NCBI GenBank assembly: GCA_020047885.1
Contig: JAIFNF010000141.1
Coordinates: 1 to 13,300 of the forward strand
DNA from: Gammaproteobacteria bacterium
Lineage (GTDB): Bacteria; Pseudomonadota; Gammaproteobacteria; Competibacterales; Competibacteraceae
Length of the DNA: 13,300 nucleotides
Direction: 5' to 3'
The position numbers were made by a program, and so were the translations under genes. Below, piece after piece: positions 4,966 to 11,563 of this stretch (within the stretch, counting starts at the first letter, position 1; each line of letters opens with the position of its first letter). The notes under the pieces were generated by a model. The model was not told the DNA's origin. It was given only the letters and a program-made list of their open reading frames with translations, and searched no databases.

Positions 4966-7259
4966 CCGACTGCGCCCGCCCCGATATTCGCGGCGTTGGC
5001 TTCGTCGGTATCAATATGCATGGCCAGGCGGAAATCCGGATGCACACGCACCCGCACGTCGCCGAAGATCAGCTCGCGGTCGCCTTCCACCCGCACCCGC
5101 ACCCGATGTCGGTCGCGCAGGCCGAATTGCAGCGCGTCTTCCGGCGACATGTGAATGTGCCGCAATGCGCAAATCACCCCCTTGTCCAGAACCACGGTTC
5201 CGACCGGTCCTTCCAGCGTCAGACCCGGACTTTGCTCAACATCGCCCGACTCGCGGATCGGCGGCAAAATGCCCAGTTTGAACTGTTCGGTCATGGCGAT
5301 TTCCACCTGGGTCTGCTTACGCGCCGGGCCAATCACCCGCACCCGATCCACCCGCCCGCGGGGACCGACCAGATTCACCTGTTCCTTGCAGGTAAATTGT
5401 CCCGGCTGGGATAACGCGATATCCGGGGTCAACTGATGGCCAGAGCCAAACAGCGCGTCCACATCGGCCTGCGCCAGATGGACGTGATGCGCCGACACTT
5501 CAATCGGGATCGGCGCTTTCTCATGCTGATGAATGATCGCGTCGATGAAGTGGCTGGACAGGGTGTGCAAGGTTTCCCGGGCGATCATCCGTTCCTCATC
5601 GCTGGGGATCACCAGAATCCGCACCGGCGAATCATCAGTGGCGATATCGCACGTTTGCCCGTCCTGAACGGCGCGATTCTTCGCCTCATCAATGACCACG
5701 CCCAACCGGCGCAACCCCTGACAACTCATGCTCCGCACGCCCGCGCTGCCCTGCCCAATGCCGCCGGTAAATACGACAGCGTCCAGACCGCCCATCACCG
5801 CCATGTACGCGCCGATATACTTGCGGATGCGGTAGCAGAAGGTCTTAAACGCCAGCAACGCTTGCGGATTGCCGTCACGGGCGGCGGCTTCGATGTCGAG
5901 CATGTCGTGCGACACGCCGGACAGTCCCTGCAAACCGCCCAGCCGATGGATCATGTCGTCCAGCGCATCACGATCCAGATGATGCGCCGCCATCACCTGC
6001 AACAGCGCCCCCGGATCGATGTCGCCGCACCGTGTACCCGAGATCAGACCTTCTGCTGGCGTCATGCCCATGCTGGTATCGACGGAACGCCCATGATCGA
6101 CCGCACAGAGGGAGGCGTCATGGCCGAGATGACAGGAGATGATCTCCAGTTCGTTGTAGGGACGCCTGAGAAATTGCGCGGCCTTGAGCGCGACATAAGC
6201 GTGCGACAGGCCATGAAAGCCATAGCGCCGCACCCGATCCTGTTCGTAGTAGTGGTAGGGCAATCCGTACAAATAGGCGTAAGACGGCAAGGTATGATGA
6301 AACGCCGTGTCGAATACCGCGACGTGTGGAATCTGTGGAAACCGTCGCCGGGCTTCCTGGATCACCCGCAGATTGACCGGATTTTGTAGCGGGGCAAACC
6401 GGGCCAGTTCCTGGATTTGGTCTACAACCGCGTCGGTGATGAGCACCGGCCCCTCAAACAGTTCCCCGCCATGCGCGACCCGGTGACCGATAGCGGTAAT
6501 GTCGGCCAGGCCGGTGGGAAGCGCGGTCTGCAATTCGGTAACCAGTGCCGAAAACGCTTCCGGGTGAGCGCCGCCGGGTAGTTCGCGGGATCGGGTTTCG
6601 CCACGGAACTGCCAGGTATGAGTCATGCCGTCATCGCCAATCCATTCGATGCGCCCGACAATATCGTTGGCGTCGTCAGCCGTATCGTAGAGGTGGTATT
6701 TCAATGACGCTGAGTCGCTGCTGATGACCAGCAACATTTCCGGCTTATCGCTGTGCAGTTTCAATCCGTAGGGATCCGTGCTGCTCCTGAGCGCCGAAGA
6801 CTCCAGATCCTTGCGGGTATCCGCGGTTCCCAGTTGGCGTGACCGCTCGGAGATCATTTTCGACAGCAACCGGATCGCTGGCGGATGCGTCACCAGCACG
6901 GTGGAGAACAGTGCCTGGGGGATGAGGAGCGCCTGACAGCGGGTCACGCCAACGATATCGGCCATGCGCTTGTCGCCGGTCATCACCGCCATTTCCCCGA
7001 AAATGTCGCCGGGTTTCAGCGTACCGAGCGGGTGGATTTGGCCGCGGTCATCGGTATAGGACGCATTGGCAACGCCCTCAACCAACACCCCAAAGAACCG
7101 ACCCTCTTCGCCAAATTTAACAATCGCTTCGTGGGGTTCAAAGGTGGTCACCGGTGAAGCACTCACCAGCGATTCCAGTTTGTCTACGGGAAAATCCGCA
7201 AAGAGCGGAACCTGTTGCCGCAGGAAGGCAATAAGGCGCTCAACATTGATCTCGGTCAT
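4941..7259 (-). CDS. Three-domain fusion: cyclic-nucleotide-binding domain, acetate/propionate kinase, PduL-type phosphotransacylase
   Basis: A 772-residue protein. Residues about 14-125 form a Crp-like cNMP-binding domain with phosphate-cassette-like GDIFGEMAVMTGDKRMADI (84-102). Residues 175-562 are an acetate kinase domain: GHRVAHGG (258-265), VFDTAFHHTLP (315-325), RRYGFHGLSH (344-353), GTRCGDIDP (408-416). Residues 584-757 are a PduL phosphotransacylase with zinc-site HHVHL (591-595), E626, RHIHM (700-704) and H748. Together they would interconvert acyl-CoA, acyl phosphate and carboxylate plus ATP. Kinase departures: the N-terminal Asn (VLNCGSSS in the family) is S180, LGNG is LGHD (378-381), and the metal-binding Glu of GIGEN is Gln (Q503). 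PduL residues look intact. The start is the ATG at 7259, fixed by AAGGAG at 7270-7275; a longer frame to 7346 crosses that site. Confidence 0.88.
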   Translation of the reverse strand: MTEINVERLIAFLRQQVPLFADFPVDKLESLVSASPVTTFEPHEAIVKFGEEGRFFGVLVEGVANASYTDDRGQIHPLGTLKPGDIFGEMAVMTGDKRMADIVGVTRCQALLIPQALFSTVLVTHPPAIRLLSKMISERSRQLGTADTRKDLESSALRSSTDPYGLKLHSDKPEMLLVISSDSASLKYHLYDTADDANDIVGRIEWIGDDGMTHTWQFRGETRSRELPGGAHPEAFSALVTELQTALPTGLADITAIGHRVAHGGELFEGPVLITDAVVDQIQELARFAPLQNPVNLRVIQEARRRFPQIPHVAVFDTAFHHTLPSYAYLYGLPYHYYEQDRVRRYGFHGLSHAYVALKAAQFLRRPYNELEIISCHLGHDASLCAVDHGRSVDTSMGMTPAEGLISGTRCGDIDPGALLQVMAAHHLDRDALDDMIHRLGGLQGLSGVSHDMLDIEAAARDGNPQALLAFKTFCYRIRKYIGAYMAVMGGLDAVVFTGGIGQGSAGVRSMSCQGLRRLGVVIDEAKNRAVQDGQTCDIATDDSPVRILVIPSDEERMIARETLHTLSSHFIDAIIHQHEKAPIPIEVSAHHVHLAQADVDALFGSGHQLTPDIALSQPGQFTCKEQVNLVGPRGRVDRVRVIGPARKQTQVEIAMTEQFKLGILPPIRESGDVEQSPGLTLEGPVGTVVLDKGVICALRHIHMSPEDALQFGLRDRHRVRVRVEGDRELIFGDVRVRVHPDFRLAMHIDTDEANAANIGAGAVGYIDGIQS

Positions 7260-7269
7260 TGAGGTATTT

Positions 7270-7275
7270 CTCCTT
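7270..7275 (-). promoter_or_regulatory. Ribosome binding site of the kinase/phosphotransacylase fusion
   Basis: AAGGAG on the minus strand with a 10-base spacer to the ATG at 7259. It is among the strongest ribosome binding sites in the window and decides the start. It lies in the 25-bp gap after the 30-codon small ORF, so the fusion is translated independently of that ORF even if cotranscribed. Confidence 0.75.
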
Positions 7276-7284
7276 ACAAAATAG

Positions 7285-7377
7285 TCAATTACGCAGCGTC
7301 GACTGCAACCGGGTCGCCTGAACCAGATTGCGCACCGCCGGATCAAACACCAGTCCGATTTTAAACAAGCGGGTCAT
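7285..7377 (-). CDS. Possible 30-residue small protein, coupled to the RibD-like gene
   Basis: A 31-codon frame (stop included) whose ATG shares one base with the stop of the RibD-like gene (TGATG). The product starts MTRLFKIGLVFDPAVRN and ends TRLQSTLRN. I do not recognise it. It fills almost all the space between the RibD-like gene and the fusion gene, and its composition is protein-like rather than random (basic, with a hydrophobic IGLVF patch). It has no independent Shine-Dalgarno, so translation would rely on coupling. It could be a real small protein or the remnant N-terminus of a lost gene. Confidence 0.4.
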   Translation of the reverse strand: MTRLFKIGLVFDPAVRNLVQATRLQSTLRN

Positions 7378-8246
7378 CAACCACGCAACCGGCAATCGAA
7401 CAGCACGTCCTGACCCATGCCGTAGCGGCGACACGGGGGACGCAAGCCCTGGGATAAATCTTCAATCACCGGCAAAGTGATACCGGGGCGTCCGGAACCG
7501 ATGATCAGGGGGGCGATGGCAATTTGCAGTCGGTCCAGTAGACCCGCTTGCAGAAAAGCCGACACGGTCAGACCGCCGCCTTCAATAAAGATCCCGAACA
7601 GACCACGTTGATGCAGTTGCCGCAGCACCTCAGCGAGGGGTAATTGTGAGCCGTCGCCCGGAACGCCGATCACCTCAACCTGACCCAGTCCCGGCTGATC
7701 CGCCAGCGCTTCGGCGCACACCAGTACCGTCGGCGCTATGCCATCCTGGAACAAGCGATGTTCAGGAGACAGGCGGCGGCGGGGATCAAGGACAACGCGC
7801 ACCGGATGCGGACCGGCAACCCGTCGGGTGGTCAACTGCGGATTGTCGCATTCCACCGTGCTGGCCCCGACGATGATGGCATCGCAGAGGGCGCGCAGCC
7901 GGTGCAAATGGGTCAGGTTTTCAGAACCGTTAATGTGGCAGGACGCGCCGTTCACGGTCGCAATGCGCCCATCCAGACTTTGACCGAGATGCGCGAGAGT
8001 AAAAGGTCGGGTTCGGCAGGCCAGCGCCAGCGGCAGGTAGAGGTCCAGTAGTTCCGCGCCCGCTTCGGTCACGGGAATCCGCGCCGTCCAGGAACCATCA
8101 TCGGCGATGTCAAGGAGCGGTGCGCCGTGGTTCAGCCCAATCTCCAGGCGTGGAGGTAGCGTCGCCAGCGTTCGCCAAATCCGGCGCACTTCCAGCAGCA
8201 GCGCCCAGCCGCTTTCCAGATCAATAATGGCCGGATCAGTGGTCAT
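7377..8246 (-). CDS. RibD C-terminal-type reductase (dihydrofolate-reductase-like fold)
   Basis: A 289-residue protein. From about residue 82 it matches the RibD reductase domain: LGQSLDGRIAT (87-97), HRLRALCDAIIVGAST (115-130) with VECDNPQLTTR (131-141), and IEGGGLTVSAFLQAGLLD (221-238). These enzymes reduce the ribosyl moiety of 5-amino-6-(ribosylamino)uracil phosphates with NADPH in riboflavin synthesis; homologues act on related diaminopyrimidines. There is no cytidine-deaminase-like domain; instead an unrecognised stretch of about 80 residues precedes the reductase. It is thus not a standard bifunctional RibD and may serve a separate pathway. Its ATG overlaps the FkbM-type gene stop (ATGA), and its stop overlaps the small ORF start, so it is translated in coupled series. 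Confidence 0.85.
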   Translation of the reverse strand: MTTDPAIIDLESGWALLLEVRRIWRTLATLPPRLEIGLNHGAPLLDIADDGSWTARIPVTEAGAELLDLYLPLALACRTRPFTLAHLGQSLDGRIATVNGASCHINGSENLTHLHRLRALCDAIIVGASTVECDNPQLTTRRVAGPHPVRVVLDPRRRLSPEHRLFQDGIAPTVLVCAEALADQPGLGQVEVIGVPGDGSQLPLAEVLRQLHQRGLFGIFIEGGGLTVSAFLQAGLLDRLQIAIAPLIIGSGRPGITLPVIEDLSQGLRPPCRRYGMGQDVLFDCRLRG

Positions 8247-9001
8247 GCGGGGGATAACCGGGCGTAGATGTCACCCGAATTTCCGGCAGAAAGGAGCCGC
8301 TGCAACTGCCCATCCATCGCCCTGGCATCCAGCCAGTGCACCGACTGCAAGCATTGCGCTTCGCCAACCGACCAGTTGAATTGGTACGTTCCCAAGGTCG
8401 CCAGATAGGCGACACCCTCCCGCGCCGCTTCCAGACAGGCGGGCAAATATTCAAAGGACAAGGCGGGAATCGGTTGCGATAAGCCTTTCAGCACCGCCAA
8501 TTCATAACCCTCCACGTCGATTTTGCAGAATGCAGGGAGTCCGTAACCGGCGATCAGTTCATCCAGCGTCGTCACCGTGACCGCAACGCGCTCATTCCAG
8601 CGCACGGTCGCAAACCCTCGCTCCTGTTGCACGGTGGCAATCCAGGCGGGCGACAACGTGGTGACGGTGGGGGTGCGGGAACTGATCAGCAATTCTGCAA
8701 CGCCCGGTGCTGCGCCGACGGCTTGTTGAACCAAGGTAATTTGGGATTGGTTGCCAAACCAGCGCCGCAGCAGCGCCATGCACTCCGGTTGCGGCTCCAC
8801 GGCAATGATCCGGGCGCCCAGCGGCGTCCAAGCCCGCAAGCGACTACCAACGTGGGCACCAATGTCAAAGCAGAGATCGCCGGGGCGGATGAATGGCGCG
8901 TAAAACCGGGTCAGGCGGCGGCGGCGAAACGGAATGGCGTGGTACATCAGCACCGAACGCAGCAATCCCCACTGCCGTTCAAGACCGAGCCGGATGTTCA
9001 C
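8243..9001 (-). CDS. FkbM-family SAM-dependent methyltransferase
   Basis: A 252-residue FkbM-type methyltransferase with SAM motif I CFDIGAHVGS (44-53), the acidic residue in IAVEPQPE (66-73), and the typical KIDVEGYELAVLKGL (160-174). The family commonly O-methylates sugars or polyketide-like hydroxyls; the substrate here is unknown. The start is a GTG at 9001, 3 bp after the stop of the DUF2835 gene, with no strong Shine-Dalgarno, so coupling is likely. Its stop overlaps the next gene by 4 bases. A second methyltransferase gene lies on the opposite strand at 4147-4965; the two are unrelated beyond the SAM fold. Confidence 0.85.
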   Translation of the reverse strand: MNIRLGLERQWGLLRSVLMYHAIPFRRRRLTRFYAPFIRPGDLCFDIGAHVGSRLRAWTPLGARIIAVEPQPECMALLRRWFGNQSQITLVQQAVGAAPGVAELLISSRTPTVTTLSPAWIATVQQERGFATVRWNERVAVTVTTLDELIAGYGLPAFCKIDVEGYELAVLKGLSQPIPALSFEYLPACLEAAREGVAYLATLGTYQFNWSVGEAQCLQSVHWLDARAMDGQLQRLLSAGNSGDIYARLSPA

Positions 9002-9004
9002 GGG

Positions 9005-9229
9005 TCAGTCGCCAACCCGGCGAAAATCGATCAACTTCCGATCGTCGCCAAACCGCATCTCGAACCGGCCATTGATCCCGTCCAGCGTGACAAAGCGCCG
9101 CAGCCATTGCGCCGGAAACTGAATCCGTCGCCCGTCGCTGGCCCGCACAACGACTTGGCGGGCGACGCCCTCATAGTAGCTGCGCATCTGTTCGGCGGTC
9201 AGCGAGAGGCGAAAGTGTACGGTGTCCAT
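9005..9229 (-). CDS. DUF2835 family protein
   Basis: A 74-residue protein matching the small gammaproteobacterial DUF2835 family: SLTAEQMRSYYEGVARQVVV (10-29), GRRIQFPA (33-40), and RFVTLDGINGRFEMRF (45-60). The function is unknown; it has no membrane segment or catalytic motif I can point to. I chose the ATG at 9229, which has AGGA 8 bases upstream; an in-frame TTG two codons earlier is too close to it. It sits 27 bp after tatC and 3 bp before the FkbM-type gene, hence in the same transcript by spacing. Confidence 0.8.
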   Translation of the reverse strand: MDTVHFRLSLTAEQMRSYYEGVARQVVVRASDGRRIQFPAQWLRRFVTLDGINGRFEMRFGDDRKLIDFRRVGD

Positions 9230-9256
9230 CGGCAAATTCCTGCCCGTCCCGCTCGT

Positions 9257-10018
9257 TCACGGTTCCTGCACGGAAGCCGCAGTGGCTTGAGCAGCGCGGC
9301 GGCGCAGCAGCAGACGCGAGATAAAGATGCCCACTTCAAACAGCATCCACATCGGTATGGCCAGCAGGGTCTGCGAAATGACGTCCGGCGGGGTCAACAC
9401 CATCCCGACGACGAAAGCGCCAACGATAATGTAGGGACGTTTGGCGGCCATGGCGTCAGGGGAGAGAATGCCCAATAGCGCCAGAATGACCGTCGCCACC
9501 GGTACCTCGAACGCCACCCCGAAGGCAAAGAAAATCGTCATCACGAAATCAAGATAGCGGTTGATGTCGGTCATCACCGCGACGCCTTCTGGTGCCGTGG
9601 TGGTAATGAAACCGAAGAAGATCGGCATGATCAGGAAGTAGGCGAAAGCCATGCCGCAGTAAAACAGGATCGTGCTGGAGAACAGGACTGGAATCGCCAT
9701 CCGCTTTTCGCGCCGATACAGGCCGGGCGAGACGAACGCCCACACCTGATAGAGCACCCACGGCATGGTGACGAACACCGCCAGAATCAGGGTAAATTTG
9801 AGCGGCGTCAGGAATGGCGACAGCACATCAATCGCAATCATGCTGCTGTTGGCGGGCATGTGGCGGGTCAACGGCCCGGCCAGGGCGCTATAAATGGGGT
9901 TGGCGAACGGCGACATGGCCACGAACACCAGCAGGATGCCGCCCACCATGCGCAGCAAACGGGTGCGCAATTCCAGCAGATGACTGATAAACGGCAGTTC
10001 GCGGTCGGCGTCGGACAC
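9257..10018 (-). CDS. tatC: Sec-independent (Tat) protein translocase subunit TatC
   Basis: A 253-residue polytopic inner-membrane protein with the TatC N-terminal signature PFISHLLELRTRLLR (9-23) and six hydrophobic helices, including the region SPFLTPLKFTLILAVF (67-82) with its conserved Phe/Pro and KRPYIIVGAFVVGMVLTPPD (192-211). TatC is the receptor for twin-arginine signal peptides and nucleates TatA/TatB assembly. The start is a GTG at 10018, 3 bp after the tatB stop, implying coupling. Length and topology are normal for the family. Confidence 0.95.
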   Translation of the reverse strand: MSDADRELPFISHLLELRTRLLRMVGGILLVFVAMSPFANPIYSALAGPLTRHMPANSSMIAIDVLSPFLTPLKFTLILAVFVTMPWVLYQVWAFVSPGLYRREKRMAIPVLFSSTILFYCGMAFAYFLIMPIFFGFITTTAPEGVAVMTDINRYLDFVMTIFFAFGVAFEVPVATVILALLGILSPDAMAAKRPYIIVGAFVVGMVLTPPDVISQTLLAIPMWMLFEVGIFISRLLLRRRAAQATAASVQEP

Positions 10019-10021
10019 GGG

Positions 10022-10537
10022 TCAATTCACAACAGGCGGTGGGGGAGAAGCGGGTTTTTCCAAATTGATCAATCCCCCCTGCCCCCGGTTTTCAAAGGGG
10101 GGTGGCACTTTCTCTAACACCCCTTTTTCAAAGGGGGGTGGCGAAGCCGGGGGGATTTCGCTGGCCGGGGAGTCAGCCACCGGCGGTTGCCAATCAGGCG
10201 GCGGTGGGGCAGAAACGGCGCCGGGTCGCCAGCCGGGCGGCGGACCGGGATCATCAAATTCGGCCTGAATATCCCGCTCAATCGCTTGAACCTGACTGGT
10301 TAAGTCCTTCTTGATGTCGTCGATGTCGGTCAGTTGAACCTGCTGGCGCAGTGACTGCTTGATCTCTTCCAGATGCAGTTCACGATCAACCTCGGCCTTG
10401 ACATCAGCGACCATCCGCCGCGCCTTGCCCAGCCACATCCCGGCAGTCCGTGCCAGTCCCGGCAGGCGCTCAGGGCCGACCACGATCATGGCCACGACGC
10501 CAACCAGGACCATTTCCCAGAAGCCGATTTCAAACAT
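10022..10537 (-). CDS. tatB: Tat translocase subunit TatB with palindromic element in its C-terminal tail
   Basis: A 171-residue TatB. Residues 1-21 form the membrane helix with the characteristic Glu8, followed by VVGPERLPGLARTAG (19-33) and a long amphipathic and coiled region to about 95. TatB works with TatC in twin-arginine signal recognition. The tail from about 97 is Pro-rich and low-complexity. Residues about 127-156 are encoded by an 87-bp palindromic element and contain PPPFEKG and PPPFENRG. The TatB tail is not conserved, so the insertion is probably tolerated. There is no clear Shine-Dalgarno before the ATG; tatA ends 18 bp earlier. Confidence 0.93.
   Translation of the reverse strand: MFEIGFWEMVLVGVVAMIVVGPERLPGLARTAGMWLGKARRMVADVKAEVDRELHLEEIKQSLRQQVQLTDIDDIKKDLTSQVQAIERDIQAEFDDPGPPPGWRPGAVSAPPPPDWQPPVADSPASEIPPASPPPFEKGVLEKVPPPFENRGQGGLINLEKPASPPPPVVN
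10071..10157. repeat. 87-bp palindromic element with internal 36-bp direct repeat, in frame in tatB
   Basis: Bounded by perfect 9-bp inverted ends, AATCCCCCC (10071-10079) and GGGGGGATT (10149-10157). The total of 87 bp is 29 codons, so the tatB frame is kept. An 18-bp motif (TTTTCAAAGGGGGGTGGC) occurs at 10089-10106 and again at 10125-10142, a 36-bp period equal to 12 codons. It differs in sequence from the elements in the glycosyltransferase gene and hisF and so is a second family. Confidence 0.85.
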
Positions 10538-10555
10538 GGGGGCGCAGTCCGAGCC

Positions 10556-10801
10556 TTAAACCTTGTCCCGTTCCTTAACCAGCGGATCGGCGACACCTGC
10601 CGTCCGTTCCTGGGTAGCGGCCTGTTCGAGCTTTTTCGGATCTTCCTCGGCGGTTTCGGGTTTGCTGCCTTCCTTCATAGAATCACGGAAACCACGGATG
10701 GCCGAACCCAGATCGGAGCCGAGATTACGCAGCCGACTGCCGCCGAACAGGACGAGGACGATAACCAGAATCAGGGCGAGTTCCCAAATACTGAAATGCA
10801 T
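10556..10801 (-). CDS. tatA: Tat translocase pore-forming subunit TatA
   Basis: An 81-residue TatA: a short N-terminal membrane helix (about 5-19), the hallmark Phe-Gly at 19-20 (LVLFGGSRLRNLGSDLG, 16-32), an amphipathic helix to about 44, and a charged tail. TatA oligomers form the passage for folded Tat substrates. The ATG at 10801 follows AAGG about 10 bases upstream, in the 38-bp gap after hisE. The gene order tatA-tatB-tatC directly after his genes is a known arrangement in some gammaproteobacteria. Confidence 0.95.
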   Translation of the reverse strand: MHFSIWELALILVIVLVLFGGSRLRNLGSDLGSAIRGFRDSMKEGSKPETAEEDPKKLEQAATQERTAGVADPLVKERDKV

Positions 10802-10839
10802 GATGGTGGACCTTGAAGGGAAGTAGGAGAGATAGCGTT

Positions 10840-11163
10840 TTAGTCGGCGGGGCGTGCGGCTTTTTCGACCAGGCCGGAGGTGCCGACCCGGCGTTGCAGT
10901 TCATTCAGCACGGCGTCCGGCCCCAGACCTTGATGGGCGAGCATGACCAGGGTGTGAAACCATAAATCAGCGGTTTCGCGCACCAAGGGTTCGGGGTCGC
11001 CGTTCTTGGCGGCCAGCAGGGTTTCCGCGGCTTCCTCGCCGACCTTTTTCAAAATGGCATCCAGTCCCTTGGCGTACAACCGGGCGACATAGGAACTGTC
11101 AGGATCAGCGTGCTTGCGCGCTTCCAGAGTCGCTGCCAGTTCACGCAGAATCTGGTCGCTCAT
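10840..11163 (-). CDS. hisE: Phosphoribosyl-ATP pyrophosphatase (HisE)
   Basis: A 107-residue stand-alone HisE of the MazG-like all-alpha pyrophosphatase fold. [16 protein letters not shown] (41-56) carries the Glu metal ligands (E43, E44, E47), and RETADLWFH (62-70) carries the second acidic pair. It hydrolyses phosphoribosyl-ATP to phosphoribosyl-AMP, the second step of histidine synthesis. Its ATG at 11163 overlaps the hisI stop (ATGA). HisE and HisI are separate genes here, unlike the fused hisIE of Escherichia coli. A longer frame reaching 11415 is only the out-of-frame extension over hisI. Confidence 0.95.
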   Translation of the reverse strand: MSDQILRELAATLEARKHADPDSSYVARLYAKGLDAILKKVGEEAAETLLAAKNGDPEPLVRETADLWFHTLVMLAHQGLGPDAVLNELQRRVGTSGLVEKAARPAD

Positions 11164-11549
11164 GCGCCGTAAATCTCGCGGGGGTCTTTGATGACGGGAT
11201 CCACCGCGACCCATTGACCGTCGCGCAATTCCTCGAAAAAGCAGCTTTGCCGCCCGGTATGACAGGCGATGCCGCCGATTTGTTCGATGTCCAGCAGCAG
11301 CACGTCGGCGTCGCAATCCAGGCGGATGTGCTTGATCTTCTGGGTATGGCCGGAGCTTTCGCCTTTGTGCCAAATCTGTTGCCGGGAGCGCGACCAGTAC
11401 ACGGCTTCGCCGCATTCAACGGTGCGTTGCAATGATTCCCGGTTCATCCAGGCCATCATCAGCACCCGGCCACTCTGGGCGTCCTGGGCGATAGCGGGAA
11501 CCAGCCCGTCCGCTGTCCATTTAATCTGATCCAACCAGTTTTCAGTCAT
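11160..11549 (-). CDS. hisI: Phosphoribosyl-AMP cyclohydrolase (HisI)
   Basis: A 129-residue cyclohydrolase that opens the purine ring of phosphoribosyl-AMP, the third step of histidine synthesis. Visible family features are [15 protein letters not shown] (9-23), [11 protein letters not shown] (60-70), [10 protein letters not shown] (77-86) with the Asp metal ligands, and [11 protein letters not shown] (95-105) with the zinc Cys/His. I chose the ATG at 11549, which gives the usual short N-terminus ([11 protein letters not shown]). An in-frame GTG at 11567 overlapping the hisF stop (GTGA) is an alternative and would favour coupling; neither has a strong ribosome binding site. Confidence 0.93.
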   Translation of the reverse strand: MTENWLDQIKWTADGLVPAIAQDAQSGRVLMMAWMNRESLQRTVECGEAVYWSRSRQQIWHKGESSGHTQKIKHIRLDCDADVLLLDIEQIGGIACHTGRQSCFFEELRDGQWVAVDPVIKDPREIYGA

Positions 11550-11563
11550 GGGTGTTCTCGTGT

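Noticed and set aside
5436..6389. 317-codon plus-strand open frame
   Set aside because: It lies antisense to the acetate kinase domain, has no family resemblance, and mirrors the GC-rich codon pattern of the real minus-strand gene.
7260..7346. Longer start for the kinase fusion (extra 29 codons)
   Set aside because: The extension is rich in Arg and Cys, overlaps the small ORF and the AAGGAG site, and does not belong to the cNMP domain.
10081..10157. Possible CRISPR-like repeat in tatB
   Set aside because: Only two copies of an 18-bp motif with G/C-run palindromic ends, fully inside the tatB reading frame, no unique spacers of regular length and no cas genes nearby.
11168..11415. Arg-rich extension of the hisE frame over hisI
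   Set aside because: It is the wrong frame of hisI; HisE begins at 11163 with a normal N-terminus and an ATGA overlap.
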